The notes under the pieces are model-generated. The model ran no database searches, was not told the origin of the DNA, and was given only the letters and a program-made list of their open reading frames with translations. From the NCBI GenBank assembly GCA_900546575.1, contig URDM01000005.1:1-64000 (forward strand): a DNA stretch of 64,000 nucleotides, in the 5' to 3' direction. The stretch comes from an uncultured Prevotella sp. (lineage in GTDB: Bacteria > Bacteroidota > Bacteroidia > Bacteroidales > Bacteroidaceae). The position numbers and the translations under genes are program-made. Numbering within the stretch: position 1 is the stretch's first letter; every line of letters begins with the position of its first letter. Shown here in pieces: positions 26,953-35,917 of this stretch.

Positions 26953-28728
26953 TCAGTCAATTTCAGACAGTTCGAGCCATCTCATCTCCTTTTCTTCGAG
27001 GCTTTCCTTGATAATGGGCAGTCGTTTGCTTTTCTCGGTGAGCTGTTCTATAGAAAGCGTTCCGCTGCAAAGTTCCTCCTCAATCTGCTTCTGCTCCTTC
27101 TCAAGTTCTGCTATTTCCTTTTCGAGACGTTCGAATTCACACTTTTCCTTGTACGTCTTCTTGCGTCGTTGTTCGCCTACAAACTCTCTCTTCTCCTTCT
27201 TTTCAGAGGTGGCATTGGACTTGTCGGCTGTTTCGGCCTTGGGCTTGAGCGACTCCCATTCGCGGAACTGGGTGTAGTTGCCGGGGAAGTCCTTTATCTC
27301 ACCGTTGCCACGGAACACGAGCAGATGGTCGACAATCTTGTCCATGAAGAATCGGTCGTGCGATACTATTATGACGCATCCTGGGAAGTCCTGCAGATAT
27401 TCCTCCAGCACCTCAAGCGTCTGTATGTCGAGGTCGTTGGTAGGCTCGTCGAGTACGAGGAAGTTGGGATTGCGCATAAGTACCGTACAGAGGTAAAGCT
27501 TGCGTCGTTCGCCTCCCGAGAGTTTGTACACATAGTCGTATTGCTGTTCGGGGGTAAAGAGGAAATGCTGCAGCAGTTGTCCTGCCGTAATGTGCTTGCC
27601 TCCGCCGTAGTCGATGTATTCGGCTATGTCGGATATCACATCGATTACGCGTTGCTGGTCGTTGAATTTCATTCCGTCCTGCGAGAAGTAGCCGAACCGT
27701 ACCGTGTCGCCTACGTCAAACTGTCCGCTGTCGGGGCCAACTTCGCCAAGCAACATCTTGATGAACGTAGATTTTCCCGTGCCGTTGTTGCCTACGATTC
27801 CCATCTTCTCGAAGCGTTGGAAGTTGTAGTAGAAGTCTTTGAGGATGACTTTTTCATCGAAAGCCTTCGACACATACTGGCACTCGAATATCTTCGAGCC
27901 GATGTACACGTTCTTCGACTTGAGTCGCATCTGTCGTTCTTCCATGCGTTGCTTTGCCTTGGCTTCAAGGTCGTAGAACGCCTCCTCACGGTAGCGTGCT
28001 TTATGTCCACGTGCCTGGGGCTGTCGGCGCATCCATTCCAGTTCGCGGCGATATAGATTGTTGGCACGCTCTATTTCGGCACGTGTGGCATCGATGCGCT
28101 CCTGACGCTTCTCCATATAGTAGCGGAAGTTGCCGCGATAGGAATATATGGTATGGTTGTCGAGTTCGAGAATGAGGTTGCACACGCGGTCGAGGAAGTA
28201 GCGGTCGTGTGTCACCATCAGGAGCGTCTTGTTGCCCCTTGAAAGGTAGCCTTCGAGCCATTCTATCATCTCAAGGTCGAGGTGGTTGGTAGGCTCGTCG
28301 AGTATAAGCAGGTCGGGCTCGGTAATAAGGACATTTGCAAGGGCTATGCGTTTCTGCTGACCGCCGCTCAATTGTCCCATAGGCTGATTGAGGTCGGTAA
28401 TGCGCAGCTGCGTAAGTATCTGCTTTGCCTTGAGAATCTTGTCGGGGTCGCCGTTGTGGTTGAAGCAGGCATCGAGCACAGATTCTTCCGGGTCGAACTT
28501 GGGCTGCTGCTCAAGAAACCCCACGCGCACATCCTTGCGGTATATGATGCTGCCTGAATCGACTGGCTCCTTGCCAGACAAGAGCGAGAGTAGGGTGGTC
28601 TTGCCCGTACCGTTCTTGGCTATGAGTCCTACGTGCTGGCCTTCGCTTATCGAGAACGAGATGTTCTCGAAGAGTACGTGTGCCCCGAAGGCTTTTGACA
28701 CGTTTTGAACGTCAAGTATTGGTGTCAT
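26953..28728 (-). CDS. ABC-F family ATPase, Uup-like
   Basis: A soluble tandem ATP-binding protein without membrane domains (591 residues). Each half has a Walker A (AKNGTGKTT near 38, GNNGTGKST near 315), a signature (LSGGQQKR, LSGGERRK) and a Walker B DEPTNHLD/DEPTNDLD. The linker between halves is charged, and the last 100 residues form a Lys/Glu-rich coiled coil as in Uup. The family acts on ribosomes or branched DNA; a resistance role cannot be inferred. It starts six bases after engB, indicating one operon. Confidence 0.92.
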   Translation of the reverse strand: MTPILDVQNVSKAFGAHVLFENISFSISEGQHVGLIAKNGTGKTTLLSLLSGKEPVDSGSIIYRKDVRVGFLEQQPKFDPEESVLDACFNHNGDPDKILKAKQILTQLRITDLNQPMGQLSGGQQKRIALANVLITEPDLLILDEPTNHLDLEMIEWLEGYLSRGNKTLLMVTHDRYFLDRVCNLILELDNHTIYSYRGNFRYYMEKRQERIDATRAEIERANNLYRRELEWMRRQPQARGHKARYREEAFYDLEAKAKQRMEERQMRLKSKNVYIGSKIFECQYVSKAFDEKVILKDFYYNFQRFEKMGIVGNNGTGKSTFIKMLLGEVGPDSGQFDVGDTVRFGYFSQDGMKFNDQQRVIDVISDIAEYIDYGGGKHITAGQLLQHFLFTPEQQYDYVYKLSGGERRKLYLCTVLMRNPNFLVLDEPTNDLDIQTLEVLEEYLQDFPGCVIIVSHDRFFMDKIVDHLLVFRGNGEIKDFPGNYTQFREWESLKPKAETADKSNATSEKKEKREFVGEQRRKKTYKEKCEFERLEKEIAELEKEQKQIEEELCSGTLSIEQLTEKSKRLPIIKESLEEKEMRWLELSEID

Positions 28729-28734
28729 ATTCTG

Positions 28735-29343
28735 TTATTCTCCCTCCTTAAGTGATTTCAGAATGTCTTCGATGTAGGTCAGCACCTCATCGCGTCCGGT
28801 CTTCTTCTCCGAACTTGTAATAAAATAAGGTGGCAGTTCTTCCCATTGCTCCTTGAGCGAGTTCATCCATTTGGCTGCGTTCTGCTTGGCCTTGACCGGT
28901 CCGAGCTTGTCGGCCTTGGTGAAGATGATGGCAAAGGGTACAGAGCTTTCGCCAAGCCAGTTGATGAAGTCGGTATCAATCTTCATCGGGTCGTGGCGTA
29001 TGTCGATAAGCACAAACGTGTTGATGAGCTGTTCGCGTTGGAGTATGTACGATGTTATCATCTGGTCGAGCTTCTTCTGTACGGTCTTCGAGCGCTTGGC
29101 AAATCCGTAGCCCGGAAGGTCGACAAGATACCATTCGTTGTTGATTATGAAGTGATTGATGAGCAGCGTCTTGCCTGGAGTAGCCGATGTCTTTGCAAGT
29201 CCCTTGTGATTGCAGAGCATATTGATAAGGCTCGACTTGCCAACATTGGAACGGCCGATGAAGGCGAATTCGGGCTTTGTGTCCTTAGGACATTGGCTTA
29301 CTGTAGCTGCCGATATCGTAAATTCCGATTTCTTTATATCCAT
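28735..29343 (-). CDS. engB: Ribosome-biogenesis GTP-binding protein EngB/YihA
   Basis: An essential GTPase for large-subunit assembly. I use the ATG at 29343 (202 residues, [13 protein letters not shown]); the frame extends 34 codons upstream but through the promoter. G motifs: [14 protein letters not shown], the [13 protein letters not shown]3 region, and TKADKL (G4). Paired with the ABC-F gene six bases downstream, giving a two-gene ribosome-related unit. Confidence 0.96.
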   Translation of the reverse strand: MDIKKSEFTISAATVSQCPKDTKPEFAFIGRSNVGKSSLINMLCNHKGLAKTSATPGKTLLINHFIINNEWYLVDLPGYGFAKRSKTVQKKLDQMITSYILQREQLINTFVLIDIRHDPMKIDTDFINWLGESSVPFAIIFTKADKLGPVKAKQNAAKWMNSLKEQWEELPPYFITSSEKKTGRDEVLTYIEDILKSLKEGE

Positions 29344-29375
29344 AATATATAATGTCTTTATTGTGTTCGATTGTG

Positions 29376-29383
29376 CAAAATTA
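29376..29383 (-). promoter_or_regulatory. -7 element for engB
   Basis: TAATTTTG on the minus strand, 32 bases ahead of the chosen start. It supports the shorter engB start because the longer frame would run through the promoter. No clear -33 box. Confidence 0.55.
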
Positions 29384-29469
29384 ATAAAAAAAGACCAATT
29401 TCCGTGGCGTATATATTGGAAACCGTGTTTTTTATGTAACAACATAATGTCATTTCCGATTTTTATACT

Positions 29470-29477
29470 TAAATTTG
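29470..29477 (+). promoter_or_regulatory. -7 element for the sensor kinase gene
   Basis: TAAATTTG on the plus strand, 64 bases before the kinase ATG. The base match is exact but no standard -33 box is seen. Confidence 0.45.
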
Positions 29478-29541
29478 CATTAATAGGCCAAGGTCATGAA
29501 CGCTTGTTCTTATTACAACTTAAGCTTCCCTATAACAACTT

Positions 29542-32500
29542 ATGCAGATACAGACAATACTCTACAGATATATTCATACCCTCCTGACGTTATTGCCGTT
29601 GGCGGTAGCGGCTTTGCTATCGGTGGCGTGCTCCGATACGGGCAATCGTGCCGAGGTGGACAGGCTGAACGATGTTTCGTACAGCTATCATTACCGGAAT
29701 CTGGATTCCACACGAGCGTATGCCAAACGTGCGCTTGAGCTCTCGCAAAATTATGACGACGTGCGTGCCGAAGCCTTGAACAATCTGGCATTTGTAGAGA
29801 TAGCCCGTATGAACTACGCCAGGGCCTTCACTATACTTACAAGCATACCCGAACAGACTGACAATCAGATAGAACAGCTTGTGAGCGATGTTCAGCTTAT
29901 GCGCCTGTGCCAGCGCCGTTCGGAGAACAAGAACTTCTATCATTATCTGCAGCATGCTCAAGACTGCCTTAAACGGATACACGAGGACGAAGGGTTGCTC
30001 GACGAGCGCCAGCGTGCCCGACTTATCTACGCCCGAAGTGAATTCGCCATAGTTTATTCGGCTTATCTTTATTACTTGGGGCAGCTACGCCAGTCTACCG
30101 AGGCTTTGATGTCGATTGATGCGGGTGGCGACGTAGTGAGGGATACTGCCCAATTGCTGGCTTATTACTATAATGTAGGTTCGGGAGGAATTCTTTCGGG
30201 CACAACTCATGAGCGGGTTGTGCAGGCCGAATTCGATAATCTTATGAGGTGCTATCTCTTGTCGCGACAGTATCATTACCGATATTGGGAAGCCAACTCC
30301 CTACAGGCAATAAGCGAGCACCTGCAGAACGACGACGACAGACGCAGACTGACAGCCGACAACTTGCAGGAAATAGACTTTGTCAACGTCGACCAGATGC
30401 CTGACAGCCTGCTTTCGGGCAATCTTGCACAACGTGCGTTGACACTTTTCGAAGCTTATGGTGACGTCTACCAGATATCGGGAGCGTGGCGTACACTTTC
30501 CACGTCCTATCGTAATATTGGCGATTACAATTCGGCTTATGCCTGCCTTACGAATGCGCTGGAGAAGGATACGGCAATAAATGCTGCGCCCGACCTTGTG
30601 GCTTCAATACGCGAGCAGATGTCGATAGTGTGCTCGGCAATGGGCGACAAGCAACGAAGCGATTACAACCGCAACATCTATCTCGATCTTCAGGAACGCA
30701 CCCGACAGGATAGGCAGCTTGAGGCACGAGCCGAGCAGCTGTCGTTTTCCCTGCGCCAGCTCGACTTTATGATTGTGGCCGTAATAGTGCTGATAGCCAT
30801 TATCATTGGATTACTGTCATATTTCGGATATCTGCGCCACAAGCAACGCAGAATGGTGTCGACCGACAAGTTGCTGGCGCCTCTGGACGAATGGAAGCAG
30901 AAATGTGAGGCCAAGTATGAGGAGAAGCAGGAGGAGATAGAAGAGACCGAAGACGAGGCGAGCATGAAGAAAAGCCAGAAAGAACATTATGGCGAAATAA
31001 GCGTCGAACAGCGCACTAAGATAATGATTGCCTCGAGCGTGGTTCCGCTCATCAACCGATTGACACGTGAGTTTGATATTGTGTCTGAGGGAAATTGTAC
31101 TCCTGAGTCGCGCGACGAACACCTTGCTTATGCAGGCCAACTGGTTGACTCCATAGCCGAGTGCAACCAGCAACTTACCAAGTGGATTCGCCTGAAGCAG
31201 GGCGGACTTCAACTTAACATCAAGAGCTTTATGGTTAAGGACGTGTTTGACGTAATCAGACGAAATGCGACTGACTATCTGCGTCATGGAATAACACTTC
31301 ATGTCGACGATAACGACGCTGTTGTGAAAGCCGACCCGGTACTTACCTTATTCATGGTCAATACCATAGCCGAAAACGCACGCCGATATACTCCAGAAGG
31401 TGGTGAGGTAAAGGTCACAGCCGAGGAAGCCGACGATTATGTGGAAATATCCATAGCCGACAATGGTAGTGGAATGAGTAAAGAACAGCTTGACGGACTG
31501 TTCACCCGAAAAATCATAAAAGACTCAGCCAATGATAAGACGGAAGGCGGACACGGGTTCGGACTTATCAATTGCAAGGGAATTATTGACAAGTATCGCA
31601 AGACAAGTTCTATATTCAGCGTTTGCTCTATCTCGGCAGAAAGCGAAGTGGGGCAGGGCAGCCGCTTCTTCTTCCGTCTGCCCAAGGGCGTTAAGCGTAT
31701 GCTGACTGTTGCTGTGCTTCTTGTGTGCCAATGTGTTATGACGCTTGCTTCAACCGAACGTTTTAACAATATTGCAGACATGGAAACAAGAGCCAGAGCC
31801 TATGCCGACAGCGCCTACAACTGCAATATTAAGGGCCAGTATAAGCGTACCGTTGTATTTGCCGACAGCTGTATAAGACTGCTCAACAGAATTTATCCCG
31901 AACGCATCCCGAACGCATCCCGAAGAAAAAGGCTGATGACACTCAACGGCGACTATCCTGCTGTTGCTGCCGAACTGCAATGGTTTCGCGACAGCGTGAA
32001 AGCCAACTACGGAACGATACTCGACTTGCGTAATGAGACTGCCGTGGCTGCCTTGGCGCTACGCGACTGGAATCTGTATTCGTACAACAATGCCGTCTAC
32101 ATACAGCTCTTCCGCGAGTGTAGTGCCGACAACACAATAGCATCGTATGTGAAGACCATGCAGCAGGCCGAAAGCAACCGTAGTGTGGCTATGATAATGC
32201 TTATAGTGATGTTTGTGAGCATCTTCCCCGCCTACTATCTGCTCTATTACCGGCATCGTATGTATTACCGTCTGTGTGTAGACAAGATAGCTGAGATAAA
32301 CCGTGTGCTGACTGACGAGACAATACCGTCGGAGGAGAAACTGAAACGTATTGACACGTTATGGCCCGAAGATTCGCCCGGTAAGAATGCAAAACGTACT
32401 GCCGACCGCCGACCTAAGGAGTTGCACAATGTGGTGAAAGCCATACGTAATAGCGTGGAGGAAGACCTGAACCGTGAGAGAGAAATGCATGAACAGGAGG

Positions 32501-33117
32501 AGCTCGCCAAGGATGCTTTGCGTCGTCAGACTATGGAGTGCGACCGCCTTTATGTTTCTAATAGTGTGGTAGACAATTGCCTCTCGTCGCTCAAGCATGA
32601 GACTATGTATTATCCGTCAAGAATCAGACAGGTGCTCGACGGCGGCGAATTGACACAGGAAGGACTCGTCTCCTTGCGCGAGCTTGCCAATTACTACCGT
32701 ATGCTCTATACAGCACTCATCAATCAGACCGTACACACCCGTTACCGTATCTGTTCGATGGACGAGATACTTACGATGATGAATTATCTGTTTGCCATAC
32801 TCAAGCGGAAAAACGGAGGCGTTCCTCCCCAGCGTTCCACCACGCCCTATGGCAATTCATATGTACAGCTGACCGCAACATTGGACAGATGCACAGAAAG
32901 GGTGGATAGCCACAAGCTGTTCACTCCATATACCGACGATTTCGACTATCTCGTGTGTTGTCAGATTATGCGCGACATAGGAGACTTTACCGGCATGCGT
33001 GCAAGCGGAATACAGGCTTATTATGATGCCGATGCCAGGCTCGTGATAAAGTTGTTCGTACCGCAAATGGTATTGGAGAATGTCAAAATGTCAAAATGTC
33101 AAAATGTCAAAATCTGA
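29542..33117 (+). CDS. Large DUF5112/DUF5113-type sensor histidine kinase
   Basis: A 1191-residue envelope sensor. In order: a lipoprotein-like signal (Cys30 in LLSVAC); a TPR-like helical region (about 40-395); a membrane helix (about 405-428); a coiled coil; a HATPase with NTIAENARRY near 604, DNGSGM near 639 and GHGFGL near 670; a second hydrophobic segment near 719-735; another TPR-like stretch; a third membrane helix near 880-903; and a C-terminal region with LKHETMYYP near 1017, which resembles a phosphoacceptor H-box. No canonical H-box precedes the ATPase. The DUF names are recalled from Bacteroidales kinases of similar layout. No response regulator is adjacent. The C-terminal eight codons are read from an 8-base repeat. 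Confidence 0.82.
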   Translation: MQIQTILYRYIHTLLTLLPLAVAALLSVACSDTGNRAEVDRLNDVSYSYHYRNLDSTRAYAKRALELSQNYDDVRAEALNNLAFVEIARMNYARAFTILTSIPEQTDNQIEQLVSDVQLMRLCQRRSENKNFYHYLQHAQDCLKRIHEDEGLLDERQRARLIYARSEFAIVYSAYLYYLGQLRQSTEALMSIDAGGDVVRDTAQLLAYYYNVGSGGILSGTTHERVVQAEFDNLMRCYLLSRQYHYRYWEANSLQAISEHLQNDDDRRRLTADNLQEIDFVNVDQMPDSLLSGNLAQRALTLFEAYGDVYQISGAWRTLSTSYRNIGDYNSAYACLTNALEKDTAINAAPDLVASIREQMSIVCSAMGDKQRSDYNRNIYLDLQERTRQDRQLEARAEQLSFSLRQLDFMIVAVIVLIAIIIGLLSYFGYLRHKQRRMVSTDKLLAPLDEWKQKCEAKYEEKQEEIEETEDEASMKKSQKEHYGEISVEQRTKIMIASSVVPLINRLTREFDIVSEGNCTPESRDEHLAYAGQLVDSIAECNQQLTKWIRLKQGGLQLNIKSFMVKDVFDVIRRNATDYLRHGITLHVDDNDAVVKADPVLTLFMVNTIAENARRYTPEGGEVKVTAEEADDYVEISIADNGSGMSKEQLDGLFTRKIIKDSANDKTEGGHGFGLINCKGIIDKYRKTSSIFSVCSISAESEVGQGSRFFFRLPKGVKRMLTVAVLLVCQCVMTLASTERFNNIADMETRARAYADSAYNCNIKGQYKRTVVFADSCIRLLNRIYPERIPNASRRKRLMTLNGDYPAVAAELQWFRDSVKANYGTILDLRNETAVAALALRDWNLYSYNNAVYIQLFRECSADNTIASYVKTMQQAESNRSVAMIMLIVMFVSIFPAYYLLYYRHRMYYRLCVDKIAEINRVLTDETIPSEEKLKRIDTLWPEDSPGKNAKRTADRRPKELHNVVKAIRNSVEEDLNREREMHEQEELAKDALRRQTMECDRLYVSNSVVDNCLSSLKHETMYYPSRIRQVLDGGELTQEGLVSLRELANYYRMLYTALINQTVHTRYRICSMDEILTMMNYLFAILKRKNGGVPPQRSTTPYGNSYVQLTATLDRCTERVDSHKLFTPYTDDFDYLVCCQIMRDIGDFTGMRASGIQAYYDADARLVIKLFVPQMVLENVKMSKCQNVKI
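31895..31924 (+). repeat. 11-bp tandem repeat inside the kinase gene
   Basis: ATCCCGAACGC occurs twice in tandem, followed by eight bases of a third copy. Eleven is not a multiple of three, so gain or loss of a unit would shift the kinase frame about two thirds of the way through. Confidence 0.85.
33080..33111 (+). repeat. 8-bp tandem repeat at the kinase 3' end
   Basis: ATGTCAAA occurs four times in tandem just before the stop codon. A slip by one unit would change only the last few residues and the stop position. Confidence 0.9.
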
Positions 33118-33185
33118 AATTGTTGAGCTATGAAATGACAAACCGCTTGGTATGGGCTTGCCACTCCGCTTTGTATGGATTTTTA

Positions 33186-33225
33186 GTTTCCTCGGGAAGG
33201 AATTTTTATTTTCTCCCGAGGAAAC
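33186..33225. repeat. Perfect 12-bp hairpin downstream of the kinase gene
   Basis: GTTTCCTCGGGA at 33186-33197 is a perfect inverted repeat of TCCCGAGGAAAC at 33214-33225, with a 16-base AT-rich loop. It has no clean T tract, so it may be a processing/stability hairpin or a repeat element; the CTCGGGA/TCCCGAG core recurs near 63.7 kb. The rest of the 281-base gap to cysE holds only the cysE promoter. Confidence 0.75.
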
Positions 33226-33348
33226 AATTATTTGCTCGGCAGAGAAAAAAGATACCATCGGTAGGGTGATGTTGTAACTTGTTGCTTTAAATTTAGGATG
33301 TGTCCAATAAAAATCGGGAAAATGGCTGTCTGTGTGAATTTTTATTGT

Positions 33349-33356
33349 TAATTTTG
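33349..33356 (+). promoter_or_regulatory. -7 element for cysE
   Basis: TAATTTTG, 42 bases ahead of the cysE start; the -33 region is poor. Confidence 0.5.
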
Positions 33357-33398
33357 TAACCATAATTTCTATAATAAAAATTATACTCAAATCAACTG

Positions 33399-34310
33399 AT
33401 GGTTAACAAGAATTTGACACAATTTTTGGCTTTAATGGTAAAACAACTTTCATCTCCCGACTCTTGTAAGGGGATGTTTCATTCGCATAAAGACAATTGC
33501 CCGTTGCCCTCCGGAGCGGTTCTCGAAGAAATCGTATCCTTGTCGAGAGCCATACTCTTTCCGGGATATTATGGAAATTCGAGTGTCAATGCCGACACGC
33601 TTCCATTTCATATCGGAGTTTCCATAGAGCGTCTTTACAGACTTCTGAAAGAACAGATACTTGCCGGATTGTGTTTCTTGGATACAGATTCGGACATTCC
33701 TACCGATAGTCTTAAAGAGCACGCCAAGGAAGTAGCTACGGAGTTGATAAGACGTCTGCCTGCAATACGTGAGACTCTCAGCACAGATGTCATAGCTACC
33801 TATAACGGCGACCCCGCAGCCTGCAATACTGGCGAGGTGATAGCTTGCTATCCAATCATCAAGGCTCTTGCAAACTATCGTATAGCACACGAACTTTTTC
33901 TGTTGGGAATACCTCTGATTCCGCGAATGCTGACCGAAATGGCGCATTCAGAAACCGGTATCGACATACATCCGCAAGCCTCTATAGGCAAATACTTCAC
34001 AATCGACCATGGTACAGGTGTGGTGATTGGCGCTACATGTATCATAGGCGACAATGTGAAGATTTACCAGGGTGTCACGCTTGGTGCCAAGAGTTTCCCG
34101 CTCGACTGCAACGGCAACCCTATAAAGGGCATTCCTCGCCATCCTATCATCGGCAACGATGTCATAATATATGCAAACGCCACAATCCTGGGGCGCGTAA
34201 AGATTGGCGACGGCTGCATAATAGGAGCTAATATGTGGGTGACAGAGGATGTTGAGCCCAATAATGTCGTTGCCAATGGCAGACAGCCCAACGACAACCA
34301 AGCTAAATAG
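33399..34310 (+). CDS. cysE: Serine O-acetyltransferase
   Basis: Makes O-acetylserine from serine and acetyl-CoA for cysteine synthesis. The 303 residues comprise an N-terminal helical SATase domain and a left-handed beta helix of hexapeptide repeats (about 185-290). The catalytic histidines are probably those in DIHPQASIG and DHGTGVVIG, as in E. coli CysE. The helical part is longer than in E. coli, like the EpsC/long-form enzymes of Bacteroidota. Cysteine feedback cannot be judged from sequence. Confidence 0.95.
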   Translation: MVNKNLTQFLALMVKQLSSPDSCKGMFHSHKDNCPLPSGAVLEEIVSLSRAILFPGYYGNSSVNADTLPFHIGVSIERLYRLLKEQILAGLCFLDTDSDIPTDSLKEHAKEVATELIRRLPAIRETLSTDVIATYNGDPAACNTGEVIACYPIIKALANYRIAHELFLLGIPLIPRMLTEMAHSETGIDIHPQASIGKYFTIDHGTGVVIGATCIIGDNVKIYQGVTLGAKSFPLDCNGNPIKGIPRHPIIGNDVIIYANATILGRVKIGDGCIIGANMWVTEDVEPNNVVANGRQPNDNQAK

Positions 34311-34396
34311 CACGTAAACAGCAAACAGACAAATGGTTTTATCGCAAGAAATCGCTAAAAACAGTAAGAAACAATAAAAATATTATCGAAATAAAA

Positions 34397-35917
34397 ATGA
34401 ATGAATTTGAACTTATTGCCAAGACCTTCATGGGACTTGAGCCCGTCCTGGCAAAAGAACTCACCCAGTTGGGTGCCAACAATGTGGAAATAGGCCGTAG
34501 AATGGTTTCGTTTACCGGCGACAAGGAGATGATGTATCGTGCCAATTTCCAGCTTCACACGGCCATACGTATTCTTAAGCCTATAGCCAAATTCAAGGCT
34601 GCTTCGGCCGATGATGTGTATGAAGAAATCAAGAAGATTGACTGGAGCCAGTACATCGAGAAAGGTAAAACCTTCTCGGTTGACTCTGTGGTCTATTCTG
34701 AGGAGTTCCGCAACTCGCGTTTCGTAACCTATAAGGTGAAGGACGCTATTGTCGATCAGTTCCGTGAGAAGACAGGCACCCGCCCTAATATCTCGGTGAG
34801 CAATCCTGACATCCGTCTCAATATACACATTGCCGAGACTGCTGCCACATTGTCGCTCGATTCAAGTGGCGAGTCGCTCCATCGTCGTGGCTACCGTCAG
34901 GAGTCAGTAGAGGCTCCGCTCAACGAGGTGCTTGCTGCTGGTATGATTCTTATGACCGGATGGCATGGCGAGACCGACTTCATTGACCCTATGTGTGGTT
35001 CGGGCACACTCGCCATCGAGGCTGCTCTTATTGCCCATAACATGAGTCCGGGCGTGTTCCGCAAGGAATTCGCTTTCGAGAAGTGGCCTGATTACGATGC
35101 TGAGCTTTTCGATACTATCTATAATGACGACTCGCAGGAACGTGAGTTTACACACCATATCTATGGTTACGACATCGACATGAAGGCAGTCAACACAGCT
35201 CGTCTTAACGTGCGTGCTGCTGGTCTTACCAACGACATTACTATCGATTGTGCCGACTTCAAGGACTTCACAAAGCCTGCCGAGAAGAGCATTCTCGTAG
35301 TAAACCCGCCTTATGGCGAACGTATCTCTACTCCAAATCTGCTCAATACCTACAAGATGATAGGCGAGCGTCTGAAGCACGCCTTCATGGGTAACGAGGC
35401 TTGGGTGCTGAGCTATCGTCAGGAGTGCTTCGAGGCTATCGGCTTGAAGCCTTCTATCAAGATTCCCGTGTACAACGGATCGTTGGAGTGCGAGTTCCGC
35501 AAGTACAGCATCTTCGACGGCACTATGAAGGATTTCCGCCAGGAAGGTGGCATCGTAAAGACCGAAGAGGAGAAGCGACAGATGGCCGAAAAGCATCGCT
35601 TCAAGAAGAACCGCGAGTTTAAGAAGCGTCTTGATGAGGACGAAGAGAATGCTGAGGCCGACATACGTTCGTTTAAGTTCCGCTCTATGGAGCGTCGTAA
35701 GGACAATGACGACCGTCGTGGTGGAGGCAAGCATTTCGACCGTGATGACGACAAGTCGTTTGGCAAGCGTGGAGGCAAGTCATTCGGACGTGGACGCGAC
35801 GATGACAGATCATTCGGACGTGGACGCGATGGCGAGAAGTCGTTTGGAAAGGGATTTAAGAGCGACCGTAAGGGTGGCAAAGGTTTTAATAAAAAAAGAT
35901 TTGATAATGAAGATTAA
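34397..35917 (+). CDS. THUMP-domain 23S rRNA methyltransferase, RlmL-like
   Basis: A class I SAM-dependent RNA methyltransferase of 506 residues, N-terminal half like RlmL. A THUMP/ferredoxin-like RNA-binding part (about 45-160) precedes the Rossmann domain with DPMCGSGTLAIEAALIA near residue 197 and the NPPYGER catalytic motif near 304, typical of N2-guanine methylation. The last 80 residues are a disordered Gly/Arg/Lys/Asp-rich tail with a 10-residue repeat (SFGRGRDDDR), probably for RNA binding. Its 3' end overlaps the next gene by 11 bases. Confidence 0.9.
   Translation: MNEFELIAKTFMGLEPVLAKELTQLGANNVEIGRRMVSFTGDKEMMYRANFQLHTAIRILKPIAKFKAASADDVYEEIKKIDWSQYIEKGKTFSVDSVVYSEEFRNSRFVTYKVKDAIVDQFREKTGTRPNISVSNPDIRLNIHIAETAATLSLDSSGESLHRRGYRQESVEAPLNEVLAAGMILMTGWHGETDFIDPMCGSGTLAIEAALIAHNMSPGVFRKEFAFEKWPDYDAELFDTIYNDDSQEREFTHHIYGYDIDMKAVNTARLNVRAAGLTNDITIDCADFKDFTKPAEKSILVVNPPYGERISTPNLLNTYKMIGERLKHAFMGNEAWVLSYRQECFEAIGLKPSIKIPVYNGSLECEFRKYSIFDGTMKDFRQEGGIVKTEEEKRQMAEKHRFKKNREFKKRLDEDEENAEADIRSFKFRSMERRKDNDDRRGGGKHFDRDDDKSFGKRGGKSFGRGRDDDRSFGRGRDGEKSFGKGFKSDRKGGKGFNKKRFDNED
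35780..35829 (+). repeat. 30-bp coding repeat in the methyltransferase tail
   Basis: TCATTCGGACGTGGACGCGA occurs at 35780-35799 and again at 35810-35829. The 30-base period keeps the frame and encodes the SFGRGR repeat of the disordered tail, so unit number could vary without breaking the gene. Confidence 0.8.

Noticed and set aside
26950..28056. 368-codon plus-strand frame antisense to the ABC-F gene
   Set aside because: The minus-strand frame has complete Walker and signature motifs; the plus-strand one is a codon-bias artefact.
29344..29445. Longer EngB start
   Set aside because: Runs through the TAATTTTG promoter element; the shorter start matches family length.
34904..35734. 276-codon minus-strand frame opposite the methyltransferase
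   Set aside because: Opposite strand carries the intact SAM and NPPY motifs.
35631..35906. Longer N-terminus for the dipeptidyl peptidase (832 residues)
   Set aside because: Extension is read out of frame through the methyltransferase gene; the internal ATG gives a proper signal peptide.
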